Source of the DNA: Kribbella monticola
Lineage (GTDB): Bacteria; Actinomycetota; Actinomycetes; Propionibacteriales; Kribbellaceae
NCBI RefSeq assembly: GCF_003261635.1
Contig: NZ_QFXK01000027.1
Location: 124,001 to 188,000 of the forward strand
Direction: 5' to 3'
DNA: 64,000 nucleotides
The notes under the pieces are model-generated. The model saw only the letters and a list, made by a program, of their open reading frames with translations, did no database searches and had not been told where the DNA came from. A program made the position numbers and the translations under genes. Of the stretch, positions 53,438 through 62,696 are shown piece after piece (the stretch's first letter is position 1; every line of letters starts with the position of its first letter).

Positions 53438-54399
53438 CGATCGGCGTTGACGTCGGCGGTACGAAGATCGCGGCGGGGGTGGTCGGTACCGACGGCAAGA
53501 TCGGCGCCCGCACCCACCGCGACACCCCGGCGAACTCGGTGGATGCCACCGCCGCCGCCATCTGCGAAGCGGCCGCCGAGCTGATCGCGGACCACGAGGT
53601 GGAGGCCGTCGGCATCGGCGCGGCCGGGTTCGTCTCGTCGGACCGGTCGACGGTGCTGTTCGCGCCGAACCTCGCCTGGCGCGACGAGCCGCTCGGCGCG
53701 CGGGTGGCCGAGGTTCTCAAGGTTCCCGTGGTGGTGGAGAACGACGCGAACGCGGCTGCCTGGGGCGAGTTCGCCTTCGGCGCCGCGCGGGACGTCGAGC
53801 ACATGGTCTGTATCACCGTCGGCACCGGGATCGGTGGTGGCGTCGTGATCGGCGGCGAGCTGCTTCGCGGCGCGAACGGTGTGGCCGCGGAACTCGGGCA
53901 CATGCGCGTCGTACCGGGTGGGCATCGGTGCGGTTGTGGAGCCCGGGGCTGTATCGAGCAGTACGCGTCAGGGAGCGCTCTGGTCCGGGAGGGCCGGGCG
54001 CAGGCCGAGTCCGGTTCGCTGGCGGCGGCGCAGATGCTGAGCGTCTGCGGGATCACCGATCCGGCGTTGCTGACCGGGCCGATGATCACCCAGGCGGCGA
54101 CCGCCGGGGATCCGTGTGCGGTGGAGCTGTTCGACGATCTGGGCCGCTGGCTGGGGGAGGGGCTGGCGAGTATCGCGACCCTGTTCGACCCGGCCACGAT
54201 CGTGATCGGCGGCGGGGTGAGCGCCGCGGGCGACCTGCTGCTGCGGTCGGCGACAGTGGCGTTCGAGAAGAACCTGCCGGCCAAGGCGAACCGGCCGCAC
54301 CCGAAGTTCGGGCTGGCGCTGCTCGGCAACGACGCGGGCATCATCGGCGCCGCCGACCTGGCCCGCCGGCCCGCCCCGGCGCCGGAGAAGCACCGGTGA
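53428..54399 (+). CDS. ROK-family glucokinase-like kinase 1
   Basis: 323 aa. ATP motif GVDVGGTKIA, catalytic ENDANAAAWGE (Asp), and the zinc site GHRCGCGARGCIEQYASG. Phosphorylates glucose or related hexoses by family knowledge. It overlaps the upstream gene by 10 bp. A second, closely similar ROK gene follows, so this is a tandem duplication. Confidence 0.92.
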   Translation: MGLTIGVDVGGTKIAAGVVGTDGKIGARTHRDTPANSVDATAAAICEAAAELIADHEVEAVGIGAAGFVSSDRSTVLFAPNLAWRDEPLGARVAEVLKVPVVVENDANAAAWGEFAFGAARDVEHMVCITVGTGIGGGVVIGGELLRGANGVAAELGHMRVVPGGHRCGCGARGCIEQYASGSALVREGRAQAESGSLAAAQMLSVCGITDPALLTGPMITQAATAGDPCAVELFDDLGRWLGEGLASIATLFDPATIVIGGGVSAAGDLLLRSATVAFEKNLPAKANRPHPKFGLALLGNDAGIIGAADLARRPAPAPEKHR

Positions 54400-54502
54400 G
54401 GCAGGCTGCCCGCAGCGGCCCCGGCGCCGGTGAGATCTCGATGAAGAACTTGTCCAGGGGTGGTTCGCTGGTTGCAGGGGGTTCCACCAGGAGGGTCGTG
54501 CG

Positions 54503-55645
54503 ATGGCTCTGACACAGGCGTTGACGATCGGAATCGACATCGGCGGCACCAAGGTGGCCGCCGGCGTGGTCGATCCGGAGGGCAACATCCTGGACCGGCT
54601 CCGCCGGGACACCCCGACGAAGGACCCGCGCGAGACCGAGGACGCGATCGCCGAGATCGTGCACGACCTCGAGTCGCGGCACGATGTGATCGCGGTCGGC
54701 ATCGGCGCGGCCGGGTTCGTCGACGGCACCCGCTCGTCCGTTCTGTTCGCGCCGCACCTCGCCTGGCGGCACGAGCCGCTGCGCGACGCTGTCGAGCGCC
54801 GACTCGGGCTGCCCGTCGTCGTGGAGAACGACGCGAACGCGGCCGCCTGGTCGGAGTGGCGATTCGGCGGCGGCCAAGGGGAGAGCCACCTGGTCTGCGT
54901 GACCCTCGGGACCGGGATCGGCGGCGCGATCCTCAACGACGGCGCCTTGCAGCGTGGGAAGTTCGGCATCGCGGGCGAGTTCGGCCACATGCAGATCGTG
55001 CCGGGCGGTCACCGGTGCGAGTGCGGCAACCGCGGCTGCTGGGAGCAGTACGCCTCGGGCAACGCGCTGACCCGGGAGGCTCGTGAGCTCGCGCTGTCCG
55101 GTTCTCCCGTCGCGCACAACCTGCTCCGCGCGGCCGAAGGCGATCCGCGCAAGATCAACGGTCCGATGGTGACCGAGCTGGCCAAGGACGGCGACCCGGT
55201 CGCGGTCGAACTGCTCGAGGACGTCGGCCGCTGGCTGGGCATCGGGCTGGCCAACCTCGCCGCGGCCCTCGACCCAGGGACGTTCGTGATCGGTGGCGGC
55301 GTCTCCGATGCCGGCGAGCTGTTGCTGGCGCCTGCGCGCGAGGCGTTCAAGCGGACGCTGACCGGTCGCGGGTTCCGGCCCGAGGCGCGGATCGTGCGCG
55401 CGGTGCTCGGACCGGAGGCCGGCATGGTCGGCGCCGCGGACCTGGCTCGCGAAGAGGCGACCTGGTTGCGCCGGGTCCGGGTGAAGACGACTGCGGTGAC
55501 GGCGAAGACGGCCGCGCGCAGTGGACGGTCCGCCCGGCTCGAACGGGCCGCGCGCAAGTCGGTCGGCCGGCGTACGGGTATGCGGACGGCTGAGCCGGAG
55601 TTGTCGAAGCAGTCGGCCGAGTTGCAAGGGGAGCCCGAGGCATGA
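54503..55645 (+). CDS. ROK-family glucokinase-like kinase 2 with basic C-terminal tail
   Basis: 380 aa. Same motifs as kinase 1: GIDIGGTKVA, ENDANAAAWSEW and the zinc site GHRCECGNRGCWEQYASG. After ~residue 320 comes a ~60-residue Arg/Lys/Ala-rich tail absent from kinase 1. ATG 54503 has GGAGGG upstream. It overlaps the next gene by 4 bp. Most ROK glucokinases end near residue 320, so the tail is unusual. Confidence 0.9.
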   Translation: MALTQALTIGIDIGGTKVAAGVVDPEGNILDRLRRDTPTKDPRETEDAIAEIVHDLESRHDVIAVGIGAAGFVDGTRSSVLFAPHLAWRHEPLRDAVERRLGLPVVVENDANAAAWSEWRFGGGQGESHLVCVTLGTGIGGAILNDGALQRGKFGIAGEFGHMQIVPGGHRCECGNRGCWEQYASGNALTREARELALSGSPVAHNLLRAAEGDPRKINGPMVTELAKDGDPVAVELLEDVGRWLGIGLANLAAALDPGTFVIGGGVSDAGELLLAPAREAFKRTLTGRGFRPEARIVRAVLGPEAGMVGAADLAREEATWLRRVRVKTTAVTAKTAARSGRSARLERAARKSVGRRTGMRTAEPELSKQSAELQGEPEA

Positions 55646-56355
55646 CGGAGCGCCCGTCGCTGCGGGTGCTGTCGTACAACGTGCACCGCTGGGGCGATGA
55701 CCGCGAGGCGCTGGCGCGCGTGGTTCGCGCCTGCGCACCCGACATCGCGTTGATCCAGGAAGCTCCCACCTGGTGGGGGACGCGCCGCAAGCGGGAGGCG
55801 ATGGCGGCGACGTTCGGGCTCCGGTACGTCGCGGCGTCGGCCCGCAACGCCGTACTGGTTGCCGAGAGCACCGATTTCGCCGACCCTGCGCACTGGCGGG
55901 TCTGGCGGCCGTTCGTCCGTCGCCGGTTGCGGTTCATCGCGACCCAGCTTCCCGGCGGTGCCGTCGGCGGGCGGACCAAACTCGGTGAGGTCGAATTGGC
56001 GTTGATCGTCTGCCACCTCGGCCTGCACATCCGCGGTCGCTGGCACGAACTCGACCAGGTACTGCGCGGGTGCAAGTCGTTCGGTCTGCCCTACTTGCTC
56101 GTCGGCGACCTGAACGAGGAACCAGGCGGCCCCGTGTGGGACCGCCTGGCCGCGGAAGGCCTCACCGACCTCGGCGTCGACGCCGGCCCCACCTTCCACT
56201 CCGACAACCCGGTCAAACGCATCGACGGCGCCATGTTGTCGCCAGGCCTGAGCGGTCGAGTCGTCCCACTCGACTCGATCGACGGCGTGACTCGCGCGGA
56301 CCTGGCCGCAGGCTCCGACCACCTGCCGATGCTGGTCGAACTCACCCTTCCCTGA
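55642..56355 (+). CDS. Endonuclease/exonuclease/phosphatase-family protein
   Basis: 237 aa with EEP-fold motifs: SYNVHRWG, IALIQEAP, LVGDLNEEPGGP and a terminal GSDHLPMLVE (His/Asp). Could act on DNA, phosphoinositides or other phosphodiesters. ATGA overlap with kinase 2 suggests co-translation. Convergent overlap of 14 bp with the dioxygenase gene. Confidence 0.88.
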   Translation: MTERPSLRVLSYNVHRWGDDREALARVVRACAPDIALIQEAPTWWGTRRKREAMAATFGLRYVAASARNAVLVAESTDFADPAHWRVWRPFVRRRLRFIATQLPGGAVGGRTKLGEVELALIVCHLGLHIRGRWHELDQVLRGCKSFGLPYLLVGDLNEEPGGPVWDRLAAEGLTDLGVDAGPTFHSDNPVKRIDGAMLSPGLSGRVVPLDSIDGVTRADLAAGSDHLPMLVELTLP

Positions 56356-57085
56356 ACTCGCTCAGCGGGTCGACGACCACGTCACGCCAGCGATCGCGAT
56401 GCCCGCGTGCCTGCAGCCGGTAGTAGATCGTCTCGCGTCGCTCCGGGCCGGTGTTGCCGCCGATGTTGTGCCCCAGCAGGTAATGCGCGAACAACACGCT
56501 TCCGGCCGGGCCGACCGCCTGAACCTGCTCGCCCAGCTCGATCTTCGGGTACGGCGCGCCGCTCGTGTCCTTCGAAAGCTCGGCCAGGGCATCGGCACCG
56601 TGCTCGGCCAGATACTCCCCGAACCGCCGATGCGTACCCGGCCAGACGTGCAGGTTCCCGTGGTACTCCTCCTGCTGGTCCGTCAGCCAGATCCCGGCGA
56701 GCACGGAGAACGTGTACGGCGTACCGTCCGGCGCGAGCGGAGTCACGCCGTCCACATGCGGTGCTCCTGGGCGGTGCGACCAAGGCGGGATCGTCGTCGC
56801 GATCTGCGCGAAGTCGGGATCGTCGACGCCGAGCTCCGGCAGCACCAGCTCGGCTGCGAGCGGTGCGACGGTCTCGCGGTAGAGATCGAGCAGCGGATGC
56901 CGACCGTCCTCGAACCGCGGCCAGGCGAAATAGTGACCTACGTGACCCGCTGCCGGCGGCTGCTTCTCCAACTCCGCCGCGACCAGCTTCCGGCCCGTCG
57001 CCAGTTGGTCCTCGGTGAGAACCCCGGGTACGACCAGATAGCCCTGCTCGCGAAACGTCGCGCGCTGGGCGGCAGAGATCGGCAT
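56342..57085 (-). CDS. Phytanoyl-CoA dioxygenase-like Fe(II)/2-oxoglutarate enzyme
   Basis: 247 aa. Fe ligands are HVD in GAPHVDGVTPL and a distal His in LLGHNIGGN; an Arg for 2-oxoglutarate is probably in PERRETIYYRL. ATG 57085 is preferred to longer in-frame starts. Substrate unknown. Same strand as the next four genes, but separated by ~65 bp. Confidence 0.85.
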   Translation of the reverse strand: MPISAAQRATFREQGYLVVPGVLTEDQLATGRKLVAAELEKQPPAAGHVGHYFAWPRFEDGRHPLLDLYRETVAPLAAELVLPELGVDDPDFAQIATTIPPWSHRPGAPHVDGVTPLAPDGTPYTFSVLAGIWLTDQQEEYHGNLHVWPGTHRRFGEYLAEHGADALAELSKDTSGAPYPKIELGEQVQAVGPAGSVLFAHYLLGHNIGGNTGPERRETIYYRLQARGHRDRWRDVVVDPLSEFREG

Positions 57086-57151
57086 GCCCACCAGTGCAAC
57101 AGTCGCCGAGTCGCTCGGCAACCGATTAAAACCCTGTGTGGGTTGGGGAAA

Positions 57152-57910
57152 CTACTTCTTCTTGCGGTTCAGGAAGGCGAGCATCGCTTCCTGGGCAGCG
57201 GAGGAGGCGAAGAGGGAGGCGGAGAGTTCGGCGAGGTCGGTGCCGCGGGCATCGATGTCGGCGAGGAGTTCGCGGTTGAGCAGTTTCTTCGTTTCGCGGA
57301 GGCCCTGGGGGACGGCCTTGAGCAGGGAGGCCAGGACGGCGTCGAGGTTTTCGTCGAGTTCGTCCGCCGGGAACGCCGACGTGACGAGGCCGAGCTGGGC
57401 GGCCTCGACGCCGTCGAAGGTGTTGCCGGTGAGGAAGGTGAGTGCGGCGGCGCGGTCGGTGAGCCGTGGGATGACCGTGAGGGAGATCGTGGCGGCAGCC
57501 AGCCCGAGCCGGACCTCGGTCAGCGCGTACGACGAGGTGTCGGTGGCCAGGCTGATGTCGGCCGCGGCGACGATGCCGATACCGCCCGCGCGTACCGGAC
57601 CCGCGACCCGGGCGACGACCGGTTTCGGGTTGGCCACGATCGCGCGCTGGACGTCGACCATCCGTTGCGCGCCGACGCCCATCCCGACCGAGGTCGCTTC
57701 GGAGAGGTCGGCACCCGAGCAGAACACGTCCAGCGCAGAGCGCACCACGATGACCCGGACGGCCTCGTCGGCGCCCGCGGACTCCAGGTGGGCCAGCAGT
57801 TCACCCGTCAGTTGCTGTGACAGCGCGTTCTTGTTGTGCGGCGAGTCGAGCGTGATCGTCGCAACGCCTTCGGCCACAGCCAGGTGCACCAGTTCGGTCA
57901 TGCCCGACAT
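57152..57910 (-). CDS. Enoyl-CoA hydratase/isomerase-family protein
   Basis: 252-aa crotonase fold. Oxyanion-hole segments are SPHNKNALSQQLTGE and FCSGADLSE, then AGPVRAGGIGIVAAADIS. The position of the first catalytic Glu is taken by another residue (VRAGGIGIVA), so reaction type is uncertain. Ends in a basic tail NRKKK. Could serve in fatty acid oxidation with the acyl-CoA ligase. Confidence 0.88.
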   Translation of the reverse strand: MSGMTELVHLAVAEGVATITLDSPHNKNALSQQLTGELLAHLESAGADEAVRVIVVRSALDVFCSGADLSEATSVGMGVGAQRMVDVQRAIVANPKPVVARVAGPVRAGGIGIVAAADISLATDTSSYALTEVRLGLAAATISLTVIPRLTDRAAALTFLTGNTFDGVEAAQLGLVTSAFPADELDENLDAVLASLLKAVPQGLRETKKLLNRELLADIDARGTDLAELSASLFASSAAQEAMLAFLNRKKK

Positions 57911-57950
57911 CTTGCCCTGCAGGGCCCGGTCACGCCGTAATCCACACCAC

Positions 57951-58340
57951 CTAGTCGTCGGAATCCAGATACAGGCAGAACGGATGCCCGTCCGGATCGA
58001 GCATCACCCGTACGTCGTCCTGCGGCTGGAAGTCCGCTAGCTCGGCGCCGGCCTCGAGCGCGTGCGCGACCGCCTGCTGCAGATCGTCGACCGCGATGTC
58101 GAGGTGCATCATCATCTGTGGCTTGCCCTTCTCGGCGGGCCACACCGGTCGCTCGTACAGCTCCTCCCGCTGGAAGGCGAGGTTGTAGCCGGCCTTCTCT
58201 TCCGGGGCGAGCGTCACCCAGTCGGGCTCGTCGGCGTACAGCTTCCAGTCGAGGAGTCGCTGGTAGAACCGCCCCAGCTTCTGTGGGTCCGGCGAGTTGA
58301 GTGCGACGCCGAACCAGTTCGCTTTCGTTCTCAGTGCCAT
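57951..58340 (-). CDS. VOC-family protein
   Basis: 129 aa in two beta-alpha-beta modules (WFGVALNSPDPQKLGRFYQ and MMMHLDIAVDDLQQA), ending LDPDGHPFCLYLD. ATG 58340 has GGTGG upstream. No clear metal triad; function unknown. Confidence 0.88.
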   Translation of the reverse strand: MALRTKANWFGVALNSPDPQKLGRFYQRLLDWKLYADEPDWVTLAPEEKAGYNLAFQREELYERPVWPAEKGKPQMMMHLDIAVDDLQQAVAHALEAGAELADFQPQDDVRVMLDPDGHPFCLYLDSDD

Positions 58341-58395
58341 GGATCCACCATGGACCACGGCACCGACAAGATCACGCCGGCGAGCGGCGTACCGG

Positions 58396-59625
58396 CTAGT
58401 CCTTGCCCGTGTACGACGGGTCGAGCTCGCGCGCCAGGTGCTCGACGAACAGGCCGACGTCGGTGACGATGCCGCGGGCCTGGGACGAGCCGCGGTCGGC
58501 GAGCTTGGTCACCGTTGCCGGGTTGATGTCCACGCAGGTGAGCGGGATCGACGCCGGCAGGATGTTGCCGGTGGCAACCGAGTGCAGCATGGTGGCAGCC
58601 ATCAGGCAGTAGCCGACGCCGTCGAGTTCGGCGCGCATCGCCCGCTGGCCTTCCAGTACGTCGGTGTAGACGTCCGGAAGCGGGCCGTCGTCGCGGACGG
58701 AGCCGACCAGGACGAAGCTCTTGCCGTTCTTCACGAGCGCGTGCATCACGCCGGAAGTCAGGATGCCCTGCTTGACAGCATCGGCGATCGAGCCCGCCTT
58801 GCGGATCGTGTTGATCGCACGGATGTGGTGCTCGTGGCCGTGCTCGACGCCGCGGCCGCGAGCCAGGTCGACACCCAGCGACGTGCCGTACAGCGAGGAC
58901 TCGATGTCGTGCGTCGCCAGGGCGTTGCCGGCGAACAGCACGTCGACGAACCCGGCCTCGATGATCGCGACCATGGCCGGCGCGGCGCCGGTGTGCACGA
59001 TGCCGGGGCCGCCGACCCAGAGCACCTTCTGCCCGTTCTCCTTCGCCTCGCGCATCCCGTCGGCGACCTGCTTGACCAGCACCCGCTGCGGCTTCTCGCT
59101 GGACACCTCGGAGTCCATGAACCCGAACGCGTCCTCGATCGTCTCGACCAGCGGCGGCGTCACCCGGACACCCTGCGCACTGGTGATGATCTTCATCCCG
59201 ATCTTCACGTCGGACATCGGAATGGTGCGCACGGTCTCGCCCTCGACCAGCAGCCCGCAGTCCATCTCCGGCTGCTGGACCGAGACCCAGTGACCGTTGA
59301 GCCGGACGCTGGTCGGCAGGTTGGTGGTCGAGTAGAACCCGTCGGGGAAGACGCCGTCCTGGCTGACTTCGGAGATCTCCGGCTCACCCGGGTGGACCAG
59401 GTTCGCGCCCTTGGTCTGGATCCGCATCAGCAGCCGCTGCAGCGACTCCTCGTCCTCGGCCTTGACCGTCATCCGGACCGTGGACGGGTCGTCCTTGTCG
59501 TAGCCCAGGTCGAACTTGTCCAGCGTGTAGTCACCGCCGTACCCGCGGATGTCGTCGAGGACCCGGGACAGCAGTCCCGTGTCCATCAGGTGGCCGGTGA
59601 TCTCGACGGTCTCGGTGACCTGCAC
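58396..59625 (-). CDS. LOR/SDH-like bifunctional-enzyme family protein (TIGR00300)
   Basis: 409 aa. Resembles the TIGR00300 family, related to plant lysine-ketoglutarate reductase/saccharopine dehydrogenase and archaeal-type ornithine cyclodeaminase. The N-terminal ~100 residues are a small domain (VEITGHLMDTGLLSRVLDD), then a Rossmann-type domain with VLWVGGPGIVHTGAAPAM and FAGNALATHDIESSLYG. Likely cytoplasmic amino-acid enzyme; activity in actinobacteria is not established. A palindromic region lies just upstream (59652-59669). Confidence 0.8.
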   Translation of the reverse strand: MQVTETVEITGHLMDTGLLSRVLDDIRGYGGDYTLDKFDLGYDKDDPSTVRMTVKAEDEESLQRLLMRIQTKGANLVHPGEPEISEVSQDGVFPDGFYSTTNLPTSVRLNGHWVSVQQPEMDCGLLVEGETVRTIPMSDVKIGMKIITSAQGVRVTPPLVETIEDAFGFMDSEVSSEKPQRVLVKQVADGMREAKENGQKVLWVGGPGIVHTGAAPAMVAIIEAGFVDVLFAGNALATHDIESSLYGTSLGVDLARGRGVEHGHEHHIRAINTIRKAGSIADAVKQGILTSGVMHALVKNGKSFVLVGSVRDDGPLPDVYTDVLEGQRAMRAELDGVGYCLMAATMLHSVATGNILPASIPLTCVDINPATVTKLADRGSSQARGIVTDVGLFVEHLARELDPSYTGKD

Positions 59626-59685
59626 GGGGCTGCCTCCTCTGCAGAGCGGTCGTCGGATTGTCCGACGATCTGCACTCTAGTGCTG

Positions 59686-60477
59686 CTAGACCACGGCTCC
59701 GTCGTCCGGGGTGTCGTCCGGCGGGAGCCGGTCCTTCATCCGGATCACCAGGGTGAGGAAGCCGGCGATGAACCCGACCACCGCGAGCGTGGTGATCCGG
59801 CCGGTCCCGAAGTCGAACAGCGCCGCCAGGATGAGCAACGCCGGTCCGCCCAGCAGCCCGAGCCAGGCGGCCCGGCTGATCCAGTCCAGTCGCGGTCCGC
59901 GCGGTGGCTCCGGCGGCACGTAGTGGTCGTGCGGGTCGTCACGCCGGGCCGGTGGTTCCTCCGGCGGTTCGTCGTCGGTGTCAGCCACGTCCAAGCCGGC
60001 CGGTACGTCGATCAGCGGCTCGTAGGAGTTCTCGTCGACGTCCTCGCTGACCGGCCAGCGGGGCACCGGCGAGTCCGAGTGCCCAGGCGCGGACGGAGCG
60101 TTGAACTGCTCGACCAGCGACTTCCACTCGGCGTCCTCGGCGCTGCGGTCGATCACCCCACGGGCCTGCTCGGCGGAGCCGGCGTCGACGAAGATCTCGT
60201 CCAGCCCGGCGCCGATCTTCTCGGCCGGAGTCGACTTCTCCGGCGCGTCCACATCGGCCTTCTTCGGTACGTCGACCTCGGCGAGCCCGGTGACGTCACC
60301 GTCGCTGTCGTTCACCGGGGTCGCGGCCGCCTCGCCGGAAGGACCTGGCTCACCCGGCGTCACGGCGTACGCGGCGATGCCTGCCTCGGCCAGTGCGGCC
60401 AGGACCGGTTCGCTCACGAGGGGGTCGATGCCGCCCATCGACGTGTACGCCGAGGCGGACAGGCCGTTGTCACGCAT
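59686..60477 (-). CDS. Acidic membrane protein with two C-terminal helices
   Basis: 263 aa. Residues 1-175 are acidic and Pro-rich with no membrane segment, including a conserved-looking EIFVDAGSAEQARGVI near residue 95. Two helices follow (ISRAAWLGLLGGPALLILAALF and TLAVVGFIAGFLTLVI), then an acidic tail. It overlaps the esterase gene by 8 bp. I recall similar conserved proteins in actinobacteria, function unknown. Confidence 0.75.
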   Translation of the reverse strand: MRDNGLSASAYTSMGGIDPLVSEPVLAALAEAGIAAYAVTPGEPGPSGEAAATPVNDSDGDVTGLAEVDVPKKADVDAPEKSTPAEKIGAGLDEIFVDAGSAEQARGVIDRSAEDAEWKSLVEQFNAPSAPGHSDSPVPRWPVSEDVDENSYEPLIDVPAGLDVADTDDEPPEEPPARRDDPHDHYVPPEPPRGPRLDWISRAAWLGLLGGPALLILAALFDFGTGRITTLAVVGFIAGFLTLVIRMKDRLPPDDTPDDGAVV

Positions 60478-61249
60478 CAGCGGCCGGCCTGGCGGCGGTC
60501 AGGCGACTGATGAAGGCGGCAGAGTCCGCGAAGATCCGCGGTGCGTCGTTGTCCAGAGTGGCCACGTGATAGCTGTCCTCGAGCAGGGTCTCGGTCACGT
60601 CGCGGGACGAGATCGCCGACAGGATCGCCCGTCCGGAACTCGGCTCCACGACATGATCGACAGTACTGCGGAACAACAGCACCGGCTGAGTGACTTTCGC
60701 CAGATCGTCGCGGGTCACCCGCCACAGCTGCGACAGCGAGTACAGGGCCTTGAGCGGCATCCGGTCGTACGCACCCTCGTCGACGCCGGGCTTCTTGATG
60801 TCGTTCGAGATTCCCGGGAAGGAGGGGAGAAGGCGCTGGAGGGCCGGCAGCAGGACGAGTCGCTTGTCGTCGGTGCGGACCGACGGGTTCACCAGGATCA
60901 CGCCGGAGATGTCCGCGCCGTGCTGCTCGGCGAGCCGCAGTACGAGACAACCGCCCATCGACAGGCCGGCCACGAAAACCTGGTCGTGCTCCTTGCGAAG
61001 CCGCTCGAGTTCGTTGTCCAGCACGGCGTACCAGTCCTGCCAGCGGGTCGTGTTCATCTCCCGCCAGTGCGTGCCGTGACCTGGCAGGCGCGGTACGGCG
61101 ACGCCGTAGCCCTCGGCGGCGAGATGCTCCGCGAACGGGCGCATCGAGCGGGGTGACCCGGTGAAGCCGTGGCTCAGCAGGATCCCCGTGCCGGCTCCTG
61201 CGCCGGAACCGGGGCTGCGGAACTCCTCCGCGTGGGCTTGCACTGGCAC
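60470..61249 (-). CDS. Alpha/beta hydrolase (Est30/monoacylglycerol lipase-like)
   Basis: 259 aa. Oxyanion region LSHGFTGSPRSM, nucleophile GLSMGG, catalytic Asp in STVDHVVEP and His in SYHVATLD. GTG 61249 has GAGGAG upstream; longer frames add no family sequence. Cytoplasmic. Upstream of the membrane-protein gene and divergent from plsC, which fits a role in lipid turnover. Confidence 0.88.
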   Translation of the reverse strand: MPVQAHAEEFRSPGSGAGAGTGILLSHGFTGSPRSMRPFAEHLAAEGYGVAVPRLPGHGTHWREMNTTRWQDWYAVLDNELERLRKEHDQVFVAGLSMGGCLVLRLAEQHGADISGVILVNPSVRTDDKRLVLLPALQRLLPSFPGISNDIKKPGVDEGAYDRMPLKALYSLSQLWRVTRDDLAKVTQPVLLFRSTVDHVVEPSSGRAILSAISSRDVTETLLEDSYHVATLDNDAPRIFADSAAFISRLTAARPAADA

Positions 61250-61475
61250 GGCTGCTCCTCGACAAGATCCGTAGTACCTGAGACGGCTATGGTCGCAGCC
61301 AGGAGGCGGCTCGCCCAGTCCGGCTAGGGTGTCGTTCGGCTCTCGTGACCGATCTCGCACCCAGTCTGCAACGGGCTGACAACACGATCCGCGACATGCC
61401 TATTCCTGCCCGTGACGTTGCCCTGGGTGGAGGCTGGAACGTAGGGTATCGGCCGAGCGACGGAGGTGAAGGCGG

Positions 61476-62246
61476 ATGCTGTACCTGTTCCTCAGGCGAT
61501 TCTTCGTCGGACCGATTGTGAAGCTGCTCTTCCGTCCCAAGGTCAGCGGGCTGGAGAACGTTCCGGCGACCGGGCCGGCGCTGCTGGTCAGCAATCATCT
61601 GGCTTTCATGGACTCGGTGTTCCTGCCGGTGGCGGTGCCGCGGCAGATCGTCTTCCCGGCCAAGTCGGAGTACTTCACCGCGCCCGGCCTCAAGGGCAAG
61701 CTGGTGGCGACCTTCTTCCGCTCCGTCGGCCAGATTCCGATCGACCGCTCCGGCGGGCGCGCGTCGCTGGCCGCGCTGAACACCGGCCTGGAGATCCTCG
61801 CCAAAGGTGAACTGTTCGGCATCTACCCCGAAGGCACCCGGTCGCCCGACGGCCGGCTGTACAAGGGCAAGACCGGGGTCGCCCGGATGGCGATCGTGGC
61901 CGGCGTACCGGTGATCCCCGTCGCGATGATCGACACCGAAAAGATGAACCCGCCCGGCACCGTCTGGCCGCAGTGGCTGATCCGGGAGCCGGGTCGTCGG
62001 CTGCCGCGCCTGATCCGCCCCGGCGTCGCGATCGGCAAGCCGCTGGACTTCTCCCGGTACGAGGGGATGGAACGGGACCGGTTCGTACTCCGCTCCGTCA
62101 CCGACGAGATCATGTACGCGCTGATGGAGCTGTCCGGCCAGGAGTACGTCGACATCTACGCCGACAAGGCCAAGGAACTGATCAAGGCGGGCGAGATCGT
62201 GGAGAACCACGTCAAGCCCCGGATCGACGACACGAAGGCCTCCTGA
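61476..62246 (+). CDS. plsC: 1-acyl-sn-glycerol-3-phosphate acyltransferase (PlsC family)
   Basis: 256 aa. Catalytic SNHLAFMDSVFL (NHxxxxD) and acceptor motif PEGTRSPDG. Transfers an acyl chain from acyl-CoA or acyl-ACP to lysophosphatidate at the membrane; one N-terminal hydrophobic segment. GGAGGTGAAG lies just upstream of the ATG. The homologue in mycobacteria (Rv2182c, from memory) is in the same gene order. Confidence 0.9.
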   Translation: MLYLFLRRFFVGPIVKLLFRPKVSGLENVPATGPALLVSNHLAFMDSVFLPVAVPRQIVFPAKSEYFTAPGLKGKLVATFFRSVGQIPIDRSGGRASLAALNTGLEILAKGELFGIYPEGTRSPDGRLYKGKTGVARMAIVAGVPVIPVAMIDTEKMNPPGTVWPQWLIREPGRRLPRLIRPGVAIGKPLDFSRYEGMERDRFVLRSVTDEIMYALMELSGQEYVDIYADKAKELIKAGEIVENHVKPRIDDTKAS

Positions 62247-62254
62247 CCAGCCCG

Positions 62255-62647
62255 ATGGACAGCGAGCTGAACGTGCTCGGTGGGGCACTGGAGGAGTGCG
62301 GCACCGATCCGCTCACCGGGTTCTTCCGCGACGGCTGCTGCAGCACGGGGCCGGAGGATCTCGGCAGTCATACGGTCTGCGCGGTGGTGACCAGCGAGTT
62401 CCTGGAGCACCAGAAGTCGGTCGGCAACGACCTGACGACGCCCCGACCGGAGCTGAGCTTCCCCGGATTGCAGCCGGGCGACCGGTGGTGCGTGGTCGCC
62501 GTCCGCTGGCTCCAGGCTTATCACGCAGGCGCCGCGGCCCCCGTAGTACTGGCCTCAACCCACGCCCGCGCCCTCGAAACGATCCCGCTGTCCGTCCTAC
62601 GCGCCCACGCCGTCGACGTCCCCGCAGACCCCAGCTCCCTCGGCTAA
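62255..62647 (+). CDS. DUF2237-family protein
   Basis: 130 aa. Conserved sequence NVLGGALEECGTDPLTGFFR, then CCSTGPEDLGSHTVCAVVT and PGLQPGDRWCVVAVRW. ATG 62255 sits 9 bp after the plsC stop. Several conserved Cys suggest metal binding or redox chemistry, but no function is known. Widespread in bacteria and plants. Confidence 0.92.
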   Translation: MDSELNVLGGALEECGTDPLTGFFRDGCCSTGPEDLGSHTVCAVVTSEFLEHQKSVGNDLTTPRPELSFPGLQPGDRWCVVAVRWLQAYHAGAAAPVVLASTHARALETIPLSVLRAHAVDVPADPSSLG

Positions 62648-62696
62648 CACGCCCGCTCCACCTCCCCCTCCGCGCTCAGGCTCGGTCTGGGGAGAG

